A stretch of DNA of 5,493 bases from JAVEVH01 sp964430365. GTDB lineage: Bacteria > Patescibacteriota > Dojkabacteria > SC72. Below, one piece after another: positions 1-5,476 of this stretch; position 1 is the stretch's first letter, and the number at the start of each line of letters is the position of its first letter. The position numbers and the translations under genes are program-made. The DNA is taken from positions 1-5,493 of the forward strand of contig CAYSEU010000048.1 in the NCBI GenBank assembly GCA_964430365.1, written 5' to 3'. Under the pieces are notes generated by a model. It was not told the origin of the DNA, did no database searches, and saw only the letters and a program-made list of their open reading frames with translations.

Positions 1-1145
1 CTCGGTATTAGATTTACTACCGTAGATTTACCACTACCTGTACCACCAATGATAGCAGTTGTCTCTCCTGGCTTTGCTGTAAAGGATATATTGTAAAGTA
101 CAGGTACATCAGCATCTGGATATGAGAATGTTACATTGTTAAATTCAACAGTCCCTCCTTTCTTCCCCTTACTCTTTTTAGGGGTTTTAGGATCTACTAT
201 CGCGGGATCAACATCCAAAATTTCAGATATTCTTTGAGCAGAAACTGCTGCACGGGGTACTAGGATAAAGATAATGGATATCATTAAGAAGGACATAATA
301 ACCTGCATAGCATATTGCATAAATGCCATCATATCTCCTATCTGTAAATCATTTGTATTTATTAAATGTGCTCCCACCCATATAATTCCAATTGTAGTTA
401 GATTAAAGATAAGCATCATTACAGGTTGCATAACTACCATAATTCTATTTACAAACAGATTTATATTTGTAACCTCTTTATTAACTAGATCGAATTTCTT
501 TTCTTCAAAATCTTCTGTGTTAAAAGCTCTTATTACTCTTAGTCCTGTTAAATTCTGCCTAGTTACAAGATTAAGAGTATCTATTAATTTCTGTACTAAC
601 TTAAACTTAGGTACAGCTACTACAAAGAGAATAGTTATAACTACTAGAAGTACTGCTACAGCTACACCCATTATCCACGTCATAGAGGGAGCCATTTGAT
701 TGGCTTTGATAATAGCACCAATACCCATAATAGGGGCTGAGAGAACCATCCTAAAGATAATGATAACTACCATTTGAACCTGTTGGATATCATTTGTTGA
801 TCTAGTAATAAGAGATGCTATCGAGAATTTATTAAATTCTGTTAAAGAGAATGCCTCAACTTTAGTAAAAACTTCCTTTCTAAGTGTCTTAGAAAAACCT
901 GTACCTATCCTTGCAGAGAAAAACCCTACTATTACGGTACTCACAGCACCAATACCTGTAACTAAAAGCATCTTTAATCCTGTACTCCAAATTAAAGACT
1001 GATTCTCCCCTACTATACCCTCATTAACAATTTTAGCCATATAGTCAGGTAGTTGCAAAGAAGCCATTACTTGGATATATGTAAGTCCAAGCATTAGGAG
1101 CAAAAGGAATGTATATGGTTTTAGATATTTAAATAGTTTTAACAT
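1..1145 (-). CDS. Fused permease-ATPase ABC exporter (half-transporter), C-terminus cut by window edge
   Basis: Translating the minus strand from the ATG at 1145 gives 381 uninterrupted codons running off the left edge. The N-terminal half is an ABC-exporter membrane domain with hydrophobic segments near residues 10-30, 57-78, 125-147, 155-178, 236-260 and 280-297. Residues 200-210 (LTGLRVIRAFN) are the usual cytoplasmic-loop motif of this fold. A linker rich in Lys and Gly (about 318-331) leads into the nucleotide-binding domain, with the A-loop tyrosine in FSYPDA (340-345) and Walker A GGTGSGKST at 367-375. Signature motif, Walker B and H-loop would lie outside the window. The start is set by two in-frame TGA codons just upstream, one directly abutting the ATG; no Shine-Dalgarno sequence is visible. 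The family (multidrug/lipid exporters such as YfiB/YheI or TM287/288) works as a membrane dimer, often heterodimeric with a partner encoded next door. The substrate cannot be read from sequence. The gene follows the MacB-like permease gene after 103 bp. Confidence 0.95.
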   Translation of the reverse strand, partial: MLKLFKYLKPYTFLLLLMLGLTYIQVMASLQLPDYMAKIVNEGIVGENQSLIWSTGLKMLLVTGIGAVSTVIVGFFSARIGTGFSKTLRKEVFTKVEAFSLTEFNKFSIASLITRSTNDIQQVQMVVIIIFRMVLSAPIMGIGAIIKANQMAPSMTWIMGVAVAVLLVVITILFVVAVPKFKLVQKLIDTLNLVTRQNLTGLRVIRAFNTEDFEEKKFDLVNKEVTNINLFVNRIMVVMQPVMMLIFNLTTIGIIWVGAHLINTNDLQIGDMMAFMQYAMQVIMSFLMISIIFILVPRAAVSAQRISEILDVDPAIVDPKTPKKSKGKKGGTVEFNNVTFSYPDADVPVLYNISFTAKPGETTAIIGGTGSGKSTVVNLIP

Positions 1146-1159
1146 TCAGGATTTTCAAA

Positions 1160-1165
1160 ATATTA
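1160..1165 (-). promoter_or_regulatory. Candidate -10 element for the fused ABC exporter
   Basis: On the minus strand TAATAT ends 14 bases before the ATG at 1145, which would put the transcript start only about 6-8 bases before the start codon. No convincing -35 is seen at 16-18 bases, where the sequence is T-rich. The 103-bp gap also holds a 10-bp palindrome, TTAATATTAA at 1172-1181, and no clear terminator for the permease gene upstream. Read-through from the MacB-like operon is therefore equally possible. Confidence 0.25.
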
Positions 1166-1248
1166 CGAACATTAATATTAACATAAAAAAGGTAACAATT
1201 AATAATACTGGAAATGGAAAAATGATATTAGAAGTTCTGAGGATTTAC

Positions 1249-2541
1249 TTACTCATATCTTAAAGCTTTAACAGGATCTAACCTAGCTGCTTTCATAGCA
1301 GGATATATACCGGCAATAATTCCTATTAATATACTACTAACTGTAATTATTAACGCATTACCAAATTGGAAGTAAAAAAACTTATCTATGGCTCCAAAGC
1401 CCTGCTCTTGTAAGACTTCTACTATAAATGGATCAGCTATTTGCATCATAGCATATGTAATACTTAAACCTAGTACTCCCCCTATTAATCCAATAAGGCC
1501 TGATTGTATTAAGAATATTACTAATACCTGTGTATTCGAAGCTCCAATAGCTTTAATAATACCAATCTCTCTAGTTTGTTCATATATGCTCATTATCATT
1601 GTATTAATAATTCCAATACTTGCAACGAGTGCTGATATAGCTCCAAATACAATCAAAGCTATTGTTAATCCTGCAGTAAGTGTAGATATAAAATCTACTA
1701 CTGTTTTGGTAGAGATTACACTAAGACCCATCTCTTCTGTCATATATTCCTCTACTTCTAAGGTTTTCTCCTCATCTGTTTTTACTAATAGTTGTGAGTA
1801 CCCAACCTTTTCAATATATTCATCCTTACTCTCAAAACCACCAATATCTACCAGTATATCTAGTGCCCTATCCATATTTATCCAAAATGCATCACTTGAG
1901 GTTTCTACTACACCCTGTACTGTAAATTCATACTCCCTATCTATCATATTCTTGTTGGCAGAAGACATAAAAGAGGTAGAGGGTAGACTCTTTGCTACAA
2001 TCTTTTTACCAATAATTTCTTCACTACTTAATTCGAAGAAAGAAACTACAAAATTACTTACAAAGATTCCATCCTCTTCTAGAATAGGGTTCTCACCGTA
2101 AAAACCCATAAAGGCTTCATCATCACCTGGTAGATCAAAAGATTGAAGTATATTCATAGGATATGGAGTATCATCACCCTCTAAATACATTTCCAAACCA
2201 TTGATGATAAAGATGGTATTAATCTCCTCTACCCCCTCTATATCTAATATCTCTTCCTTAATCTGGGCATTTACAACTACTGGTTCCTTCTTTTCCTCTT
2301 CCTCTGCTTTAGTAGGTGCATTTAACATACCTCCAAACATAAAGTCTTGGGAAGATACATAAAGGTCTGTTGGTTTAAATACTGAACTAAACTGAGTTAA
2401 TACTGCTCTTTGTAAATCTGTCATACCAAAGAGTATGAATGTCATTAGCATTACAGCAATCATTATGCCTAAGCTAGTAAGCATTGTTCTTAGTTTTCTT
2501 CTTAGTATTAAGCTTAGTGCATATTTAAACATTTTTACCAT
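1249..2541 (-). CDS. MacB/FtsX-type ABC transporter permease
   Basis: This 430-residue protein has the MacB-like plan. There is a cytoplasmic N-terminus rich in Arg/Lys, one membrane segment at about 21-41, a large extracytoplasmic domain at about 42-285, then three membrane segments at about 287-318, 338-368 and 394-415. The coupling-helix motif EQTREIGIIKAIGAS (321-335) and the C-terminal YPAMKAARLDPVKALRYE (413-430) are hallmarks of the family, so the C-terminus is intact. The extracytoplasmic domain carries a short acidic/lysine stretch (about 78-86) and has no cysteine. Members transmit ATP-driven motion across the membrane to move or release substrates outside (antibiotics, peptides, lipoproteins) rather than passing them through a channel. 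The substrate here is unknown. The gene overlaps the ATPase gene by 17 bp. ATG at 2532 (MFKYALSL), giving an 8-bp overlap and a 427-residue product, is an equally good start. Neither start has a Shine-Dalgarno sequence, so translational coupling is likely. Confidence 0.95.
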   Translation of the reverse strand: MVKMFKYALSLILRRKLRTMLTSLGIMIAVMLMTFILFGMTDLQRAVLTQFSSVFKPTDLYVSSQDFMFGGMLNAPTKAEEEEKKEPVVVNAQIKEEILDIEGVEEINTIFIINGLEMYLEGDDTPYPMNILQSFDLPGDDEAFMGFYGENPILEEDGIFVSNFVVSFFELSSEEIIGKKIVAKSLPSTSFMSSANKNMIDREYEFTVQGVVETSSDAFWINMDRALDILVDIGGFESKDEYIEKVGYSQLLVKTDEEKTLEVEEYMTEEMGLSVISTKTVVDFISTLTAGLTIALIVFGAISALVASIGIINTMIMSIYEQTREIGIIKAIGASNTQVLVIFLIQSGLIGLIGGVLGLSITYAMMQIADPFIVEVLQEQGFGAIDKFFYFQFGNALIITVSSILIGIIAGIYPAMKAARLDPVKALRYE

Positions 2542-3187
2542 CTACTAAAGTAATTACTCTCTCTGTCTTTTTACTAATATTTTTGTCATGTGTTACTAAT
2601 ATTACTGTAATACCTTCTGTTTTATTTAACTCTTTTAAAAGATTTAATATTGATTCCCCTGTCCTACTATCCAAATTCCCCGTAGGTTCATCTGCAAGTA
2701 CAATCTTTGGTGTATCTATCAACGCTCTCGCTATTGCCACTCTTTGTGCTTGTCCTCCTGATAACTCTTTAGGAAGATGTTTTCTTCTGTTTTTTAAATC
2801 AACCATATCTAGTAAGTAGTCTAATCTCTTACTTACATCAATATCTTTGCTTCCTGTAAATTTCATAGGGAGTAATATGTTTTCCTCTACACTTAGGGAA
2901 GGTATTAAGTAAAACTGCTGAAATATTGTTCCTACGATATGTCTTCTATAGAAATTTGGATTATACTCCTTAATATCTGTACCCTCTATTAATACATGAC
3001 CTGTATATTCCCAATCTAATCCTCCTAATATATTGAGTAAGGTAGATTTACCACTTCCAGAGCTTCCTACTACAGATACAAACTCTCCTTCTTTAATATC
3101 AAAAGATACACCTCTTAGTGCCTCTACAGATACTTCTTTACTCATCTGATACACTCTTTTTAAATTTTTAATATCTATGTATGACAT
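2525..3187 (-). CDS. ABC transporter ATPase, LolD/MacB type, partner of the adjacent permease
   Basis: The protein has 220 residues, the usual length for a stand-alone LolD/MacB-class nucleotide-binding subunit, and all motifs are present. These are Walker A GSSGSGKST (41-49), Q-loop FQQF (89-92), signature LSGGQAQR (142-149), Walker B IVLADE with catalytic E167, D-loop GNLD (170-173) and switch H200 in VTHD. The segment FYLIPSLSVEENILLPM after the Q-loop is typical of this class, which pairs with permeases having a large extracytoplasmic domain. It should hydrolyse ATP on the cytoplasmic face as a homodimer bound to two permease copies. It is the first gene of the minus-strand operon and overlaps the permease gene, which fixes the partnership. 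The upstream DUF6624 gene points the other way, so the HlyD-like adaptor often found beside such pairs is not here. No Shine-Dalgarno sequence precedes the ATG. Confidence 0.96.
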   Translation of the reverse strand: MSYIDIKNLKRVYQMSKEVSVEALRGVSFDIKEGEFVSVVGSSGSGKSTLLNILGGLDWEYTGHVLIEGTDIKEYNPNFYRRHIVGTIFQQFYLIPSLSVEENILLPMKFTGSKDIDVSKRLDYLLDMVDLKNRRKHLPKELSGGQAQRVAIARALIDTPKIVLADEPTGNLDSRTGESILNLLKELNKTEGITVILVTHDKNISKKTERVITLVDGKNV

Positions 3188-3223
3188 TGTAATGTGATTA
3201 ATAGTAAACGATATCTAGTATAT
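3188..3223. promoter_or_regulatory. Short divergent intergenic region between the ATPase and DUF6624 genes
   Basis: Only 36 bp separate the ATPase ATG (3187) from the preferred DUF6624 ATG (3224), so any promoters must overlap each other or the coding starts. On the minus strand TATACT (plus 3217-3222) is a possible -10 for the ATPase operon, but no good -35 accompanies it. On the plus strand TTGTAA (3187-3192) resembles a -35, with no good -10 at 16-18 bp. The assignment is tentative. Confidence 0.25.
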
Positions 3224-3751
3224 ATGAAAATACATAAAAGGGAAATGATACAATGTGATATGAAAAAAGAAGGGGTATGTAAAAAGATTTTAGAAATGTC
3301 TAAAAGAGAAAAAGAGGTTAGAAAGAATATGGGTAGTATGAAAGATATAGATGAAGAGAATAGAAGAGAATTTAAAAAGATATTTAAAGAGGTAGGATAT
3401 ATATCTTCAGAGTATGGTAAAGATGTACAGTTAGGAGCATTTCTAATAGTGCAACATATGCCTAAGGAGGATATCCCCTTTATGAAAGAGTACCTCTCCC
3501 TAATGAAAAATGATCTTAAAAATATTAAACCTCTTTACTATGCACTACTAACAGATAGAGTAAGAATGTATGAGGGTAAAAGACAGATGTATGGTACTCA
3601 GTTTGTACTAGTAGATGATATATACAAATTACACCCTATCACTAATATTAAAAATGTTGATATTAGGAGAAAAGAGATAGGGTTGGAACCTTTAGAAGAC
3701 TACCTTCTTGAATTATCGAAGGATAGGGATATCTCAATCTTAAAAGAATAA
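3224..3751 (+). CDS. DUF6624 family protein
   Basis: This 175-residue soluble protein has no signal peptide or membrane segment. The region from about 25 to 165 fits my recollection of the DUF6624 pattern. A charged N-terminal helix with R..EVR is followed by a conserved Asp/Asn segment (IDEEN, 42-46), IVQHM (75-79), an ALLTDRV segment (107-113), QMYGTQF (121-127), then PI followed by NVDIRRKEIGLEPLEDYL (144-161). The invariant-looking Q77-H78, D111-R112, Q121, Y123-G124-T125-Q126 and R148-R149 suggest a conserved polar site, but no biochemical function is known to me. The start is uncertain. GTG at 3194 would add 10 residues but lies only 7 bases from the divergent ATPase start. ATGs at 3245 and 3260 also keep the whole domain. 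A GGG at 3240-3242 is too close to the 3245 ATG to be a good ribosome site. The gene ends exactly where the convergent neighbour ends. Confidence 0.85.
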   Translation: MKIHKREMIQCDMKKEGVCKKILEMSKREKEVRKNMGSMKDIDEENRREFKKIFKEVGYISSEYGKDVQLGAFLIVQHMPKEDIPFMKEYLSLMKNDLKNIKPLYYALLTDRVRMYEGKRQMYGTQFVLVDDIYKLHPITNIKNVDIRRKEIGLEPLEDYLLELSKDRDISILKE

Positions 3752-4294
3752 TTATCCTCTCTTTAATTGAGAGAATATATATTTTGTAATACTGTGTAAC
3801 TCTTCATTAGATACTCTTTTCTCTGGATTAGAAGAAAGATTCATACTAGTAAAAGAATCCTCTACTAATGTACCATTAGGTAGTACTCTTCTATACCCAT
3901 ACTTATCCACCCTATTCTCTTCTAACTGTCTATTCCTTTCATCTAATACCTCTTGAAATGTATCTGTATCATCTCCTAATACTCTTCTAATACTCTCTGT
4001 AACTAATATATTACCAGTAACAATGAACATTGATATAAAGAGTGCTCTACTCTCTTTCTTTAATTCACCATCCTCTGACAACCACTCCTTAGGTGTTTCT
4101 ATTCCCAACTGCTCAAGATATTCTTTTTTAGGTAAATCATAACTATTCCCTTTACTATCTTTAGAAGCATATGAAGTTTTACCTTCTCCTGTGTATGGTA
4201 TTAATTCTAGGGTTTCTAATCCTAAAAAAAAGTCTTCTAAAAGAAACTCCTGATTAATTGGTTCTTGACCAATACCTTTCTCATTAAATTCCAT
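3752..4294 (-). CDS. Hypothetical protein, 180 residues, unrecognised
   Basis: I do not recognise this family. The product is hydrophilic and mostly acidic, with no signal peptide. One moderately hydrophobic stretch at about 84-99 (ALFISMFIVTGNILVT) is probably a buried helix rather than a membrane segment. The N-terminal third is acidic (EFLLEDFFLGLETLELIP, 16-33). The middle has a charged helix-like run, DERNRQLEENRVDKYGYRR (118-136), followed by a probable strand-turn VLPNGTLVED (137-146). There are no cysteines, repeats or recognisable catalytic motifs. The reading frame is supported by an extended -10 promoter about 30 bases upstream of the ATG, a stop codon abutting the convergent DUF6624 stop, and a hairpin at that junction. 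The 5' leader has no Shine-Dalgarno sequence and contains a 14-bp AT palindrome (4297-4310). It is transcribed divergently from the 64-residue gene at 4377. Confidence 0.8.
   Translation of the reverse strand: MEFNEKGIGQEPINQEFLLEDFFLGLETLELIPYTGEGKTSYASKDSKGNSYDLPKKEYLEQLGIETPKEWLSEDGELKKESRALFISMFIVTGNILVTESIRRVLGDDTDTFQEVLDERNRQLEENRVDKYGYRRVLPNGTLVEDSFTSMNLSSNPEKRVSNEELHSITKYIFSQLKRG
3753..3785. terminator. Bidirectional hairpin terminator between convergent genes
   Basis: Arms at 3753-3761 and 3769-3777 pair over nine positions with one C-A mismatch around a 7-base loop (TTTAATT). On the plus strand TATATTTT follows. On the minus strand the stem is followed by ATTATTCTTTT. It could therefore end both the DUF6624 transcript and the 180-residue protein transcript. 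It lies inside the last codons of the minus-strand gene, since the two stop codons abut. Confidence 0.6.
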
Positions 4295-4296
4295 AT

Positions 4297-4310
4297 TTAA
4301 ATATATTTAA
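4297..4310. repeat. 14-bp AT palindrome in a 5' leader
   Basis: TTAAATATATTTAA is a perfect self-complementary 14-mer just upstream of the ATG at 4294. It could be a regulator site or a weak leader hairpin, but only A and T are involved, so chance is likely in this base composition. Confidence 0.3.
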
Positions 4311-4323
4311 TTTATTACCCCCT

Positions 4324-4332
4324 ATTATACCA
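4324..4332 (-). promoter_or_regulatory. Extended -10 promoter for the 180-residue protein gene
   Basis: On the minus strand TGGTATAAT is an exact extended -10 (TGnTATAAT). No -35 is seen at 17 bp, as expected for this promoter class. Transcription would start near 4317, leaving a leader of about 23 bases before the ATG at 4294. Confidence 0.6.
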
Positions 4333-4338
4333 AAATAT

Positions 4339-4367
4339 TTGAAAAGATATGGATATGGAAATATGAT
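4339..4367 (+). promoter_or_regulatory. Sigma-70-type promoter for the 64-residue protein gene
   Basis: TTGAAA (4339-4344), a 17-bp spacer and TATGAT (4362-4367) match the sigma-70 pattern closely. Transcription would start at about 4373-4376, essentially at the ATG at 4377, so the transcript would be leaderless or nearly so. The -35 lies within 7 bp of the divergent extended -10, so the two promoters may interfere or share control. Confidence 0.5.
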
Positions 4368-4585
4368 TTGGGGCATATGAAATATATTACTAATAAACAG
4401 TATCTACAGATTAAAGATATACCAAGGGGTAGATTAGCTTCTAGAACGTTAATATATACAGGGGTAATAAGAGAGAAAGAGAATAAAGTGTTACTCCGTT
4501 TTCCTAATAAAACAAAATATCCAGGATGGAATTGCCAAGGAGTAAAGTACTATGGAATGAGAGTATATTAAAGTGATATTTCCAT
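4355..4585. repeat. 10-bp inverted repeat flanking the 64-residue gene
   Basis: ATGGAAATAT at 4355-4364 recurs as its exact complement ATATTTCCAT at 4576-4585, bracketing the gene at 4377-4571. The arms do not extend further and no target-site duplication was found. A link to mobility is therefore not supported, and chance is possible in AT-rich DNA. Confidence 0.3.
4377..4571 (+). CDS. Small basic hypothetical protein, 64 residues
   Basis: I do not recognise this family. The product is short, strongly basic and rich in Tyr and Lys, without a signal peptide or membrane segment. Residues about 27-43 (LIYTGVIREKENKVLLR) look like two beta strands around a charged turn. They are followed by FPNKTKYPGWNCQGVKYYG with a single cysteine, a layout compatible with a small beta-barrel or nucleic-acid-binding fold, though that is inference only. 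ATG at 4377 is preferred over TTG at 4368 because the promoter at 4339-4367 would start transcription close to 4375. GGGG at 4370-4373 is too close to the ATG to be a good ribosome site. The promoter, in-frame TAA and codon use like the neighbours support a real gene, but the size keeps this uncertain. Confidence 0.6.
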   Translation: MKYITNKQYLQIKDIPRGRLASRTLIYTGVIREKENKVLLRFPNKTKYPGWNCQGVKYYGMRVY

Positions 4586-4598
4586 TTAAGAGTTTTAG

Positions 4599-4620
4599 AA
4601 AAAATCTACTCCTTTAGTAG
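4599..4620 (-). terminator. Weak minus-strand terminator-like hairpin
   Basis: CTACT/AGTAG (4616-4620 with 4606-4610) forms a 5-bp stem around a 5-base loop. On the minus strand it is followed by A and then six T residues (4604-4599), the order expected of an intrinsic terminator. No minus-strand gene ends just before it. It could at most limit antisense transcription from the right, and the stem is short. Confidence 0.25.
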
Positions 4621-4636
4621 TATTAAATATGTTTAA

Positions 4637-4672
4637 GTGGTAGGTATATTTCTTGACTTTAATACCTATTAC
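4637..4672. repeat. Dyad surrounding the -35 of the membrane-protein promoter
   Basis: TAGGTAT (4641-4647) and ATACCTA (4662-4668) are perfect inverted arms 14 bp apart. As RNA the stem extends to 11 pairs (4637-4647 with 4662-4672) through two G-U pairs. The promoter -35 hexamer lies in the spacer. This is the arrangement of a repressor operator; a terminator for the upstream 64-residue gene is less likely because no T-run follows. Confidence 0.45.
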
Positions 4673-4681
4673 AAATATCCT
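4653..4681 (+). promoter_or_regulatory. Sigma-70-type promoter for the membrane protein gene
   Basis: TTGACT (4653-4658), a 17-bp spacer and TATCCT (4676-4681) fit the sigma-70 pattern. Transcription would begin at about 4687-4690. That is 60 bases before the first canonical start codon (GTG 4750), and exactly where an in-frame ATA codon begins the apparent N-terminal extension of the protein. Confidence 0.5.
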
Positions 4682-4749
4682 TAATTATAGATATCTTTAA
4701 TAAACAGATAAAATCTAAGAGTTTAGGTTTACTAATCTTAATACCTTCA

Positions 4750-5112
4750 GTGTTAATACTACTTACTACCATTATCGCTTTTATCATTCTCCCTTTATTT
4801 GGTATAGGGTCTGGTGTTAGTTTAATAGCTCTTTTACCTTTTCTTTTTCTTTCAATATTTACTCTTACTCTATCAGGTATAGGTATATATATTGGTATTA
4901 GATATTTAAAAAAGAGAGGTTTTAAAAAGAATAGATCTTTGGGTATTGTATTAATTACATTAGGATTAGTATATTTTGGATATACAGTATTAGGATATAT
5001 ATTCTCTAATTTAACAGATAATATGGGGGGAGAATTTAAGGTAATACTATCCTTCCTATGGCTTTTAATATCCTTTCCTTTAGGGTTAGGATTTAAGAAT
5101 GGGGTTAGGTAA
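4750..5112 (+). CDS. Small integral membrane protein; true N-terminus probably upstream
   Basis: From GTG at 4750 the frame gives 120 residues, dominated by hydrophobic segments at about 1-20, 23-52, 64-87 and 98-115. A basic cytoplasmic-type loop KKRGFKKNR lies at 54-62, and the C-terminus is glycine-rich and basic. No known family or catalytic motif is recognised; it resembles small four-helix DUF-type membrane proteins. GTG 4750 would start inside the first membrane helix. The frame stays open upstream to the stop at 4660-4662, and the upstream codons from 4687 read IDIFNKQIKSKSLGLLILIPS. That is a basic N-terminus leading into a complete helix, as expected for a membrane protein. No ATG, GTG or TTG occurs there, so initiation at ATA 4687 or ATT 4684, or loss of a former ATG, should be considered. 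No Shine-Dalgarno sequence precedes the GTG. Confidence 0.7.
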   Translation: MLILLTTIIAFIILPLFGIGSGVSLIALLPFLFLSIFTLTLSGIGIYIGIRYLKKRGFKKNRSLGIVLITLGLVYFGYTVLGYIFSNLTDNMGGEFKVILSFLWLLISFPLGLGFKNGVR

Positions 5113-5148
5113 TACTCTAATTATTTCAACAATTGGCATTAGCCACCA

Positions 5149-5178
5149 CTCACTCTAGTAATAGAGGGAGGTAATTTT
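5149..5178 (+). terminator. Hairpin downstream of the membrane protein gene
   Basis: Arms at 5149-5157 and 5162-5170 pair over eight of nine positions (one A-G mismatch) around a GTAA tetraloop of the GNRA type. GTAATTTT follows on the plus strand. It lies 37 bases after the stop at 5112 and suits a terminator for that gene. On the minus strand it follows the end of the gene at 5195 but has no T-run, so termination in that direction is less likely. Confidence 0.45.
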
Positions 5179-5194
5179 AAAACTCTCTTGTATA

Positions 5195-5476
5195 TTATTT
5201 TGTAGAAGTAAGTTCAAACTCACCAACCACTTCAATATATGTAGTACCTGAAGCCGCACCTGTCTCTCCAGTCTCGTTGAATTTCAAGATGAAAGATTCC
5301 CCTAGTGTAGCCTTAGCAATCTCTGAGGATTTAACTCCATATACAGTACAAGTAGAGAGATTGGTATCACATGTTTTAAATCCAACATAGTTAGGATCTG
5401 GTGAATATTCTACTACCTCTACTTCATACTGATATTTAAAATCTGTATAAACATTATTTTCAGATAGGGTTGTTTT
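5195..5476 (-). CDS. C-terminal part of an unrecognised, probably extracytoplasmic protein; 5' end closed or disrupted
   Basis: The minus strand is open for 93 codons to TAA at 5195-5197. Composition matches a real protein: Thr/Ser/Glu/Val-rich and beta-strand-like (YQYEVEVVEYS, ESFILKFNETGE, TTYIEVVGEFEL). Two cysteines six residues apart (residues 36 and 43 of the open frame) could form a disulfide, which with the composition suggests a secreted or surface domain. I do not recognise the family. The 5' end is odd: the frame is closed by TAA at 5477-5479 and contains no ATG or GTG that would give a sensible product. The stop overlaps an A6 run (plus-strand T6 at 5473-5478). Removing one A would join it to a frame open to the window edge (IFNLIKTTLSEN). 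This may be an indel artefact, a real frameshift or a decaying gene. Only 14 bases beyond the stop are visible. Confidence 0.55.
   Translation of the reverse strand, partial: KTTLSENNVYTDFKYQYEVEVVEYSPDPNYVGFKTCDTNLSTCTVYGVKSSEIAKATLGESFILKFNETGETGAASGTTYIEVVGEFELTSTK

Noticed and set aside
274..699. Plus-strand reading frame of 141 codons
   Set aside because: It lies antisense to the fused ABC exporter, whose protein is clearly recognisable; the product is low-complexity Ile/Thr-rich shadow sequence.
1172..1181. 10-bp palindrome TTAATATTAA upstream of the fused exporter
   Set aside because: It is made only of A and T, short, and not repeated elsewhere in the window; it is best explained by base composition.
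1388..2101. Plus-strand reading frame of 237 codons
   Set aside because: It is antisense to the MacB-like permease and Ser/Ile/Thr-rich as expected for the complement of membrane-protein codons.
2583..2819. Plus-strand reading frame of 78 codons
   Set aside because: It is antisense to the conserved ATPase motifs of the LolD-like gene, so it is a shadow frame.
1..5112. Alternative genetic code (TGA as Trp or Gly)
   Set aside because: Tryptophan uses TGG and glycine uses GGN in the recognised genes, and no in-frame TGA interrupts any conserved protein.
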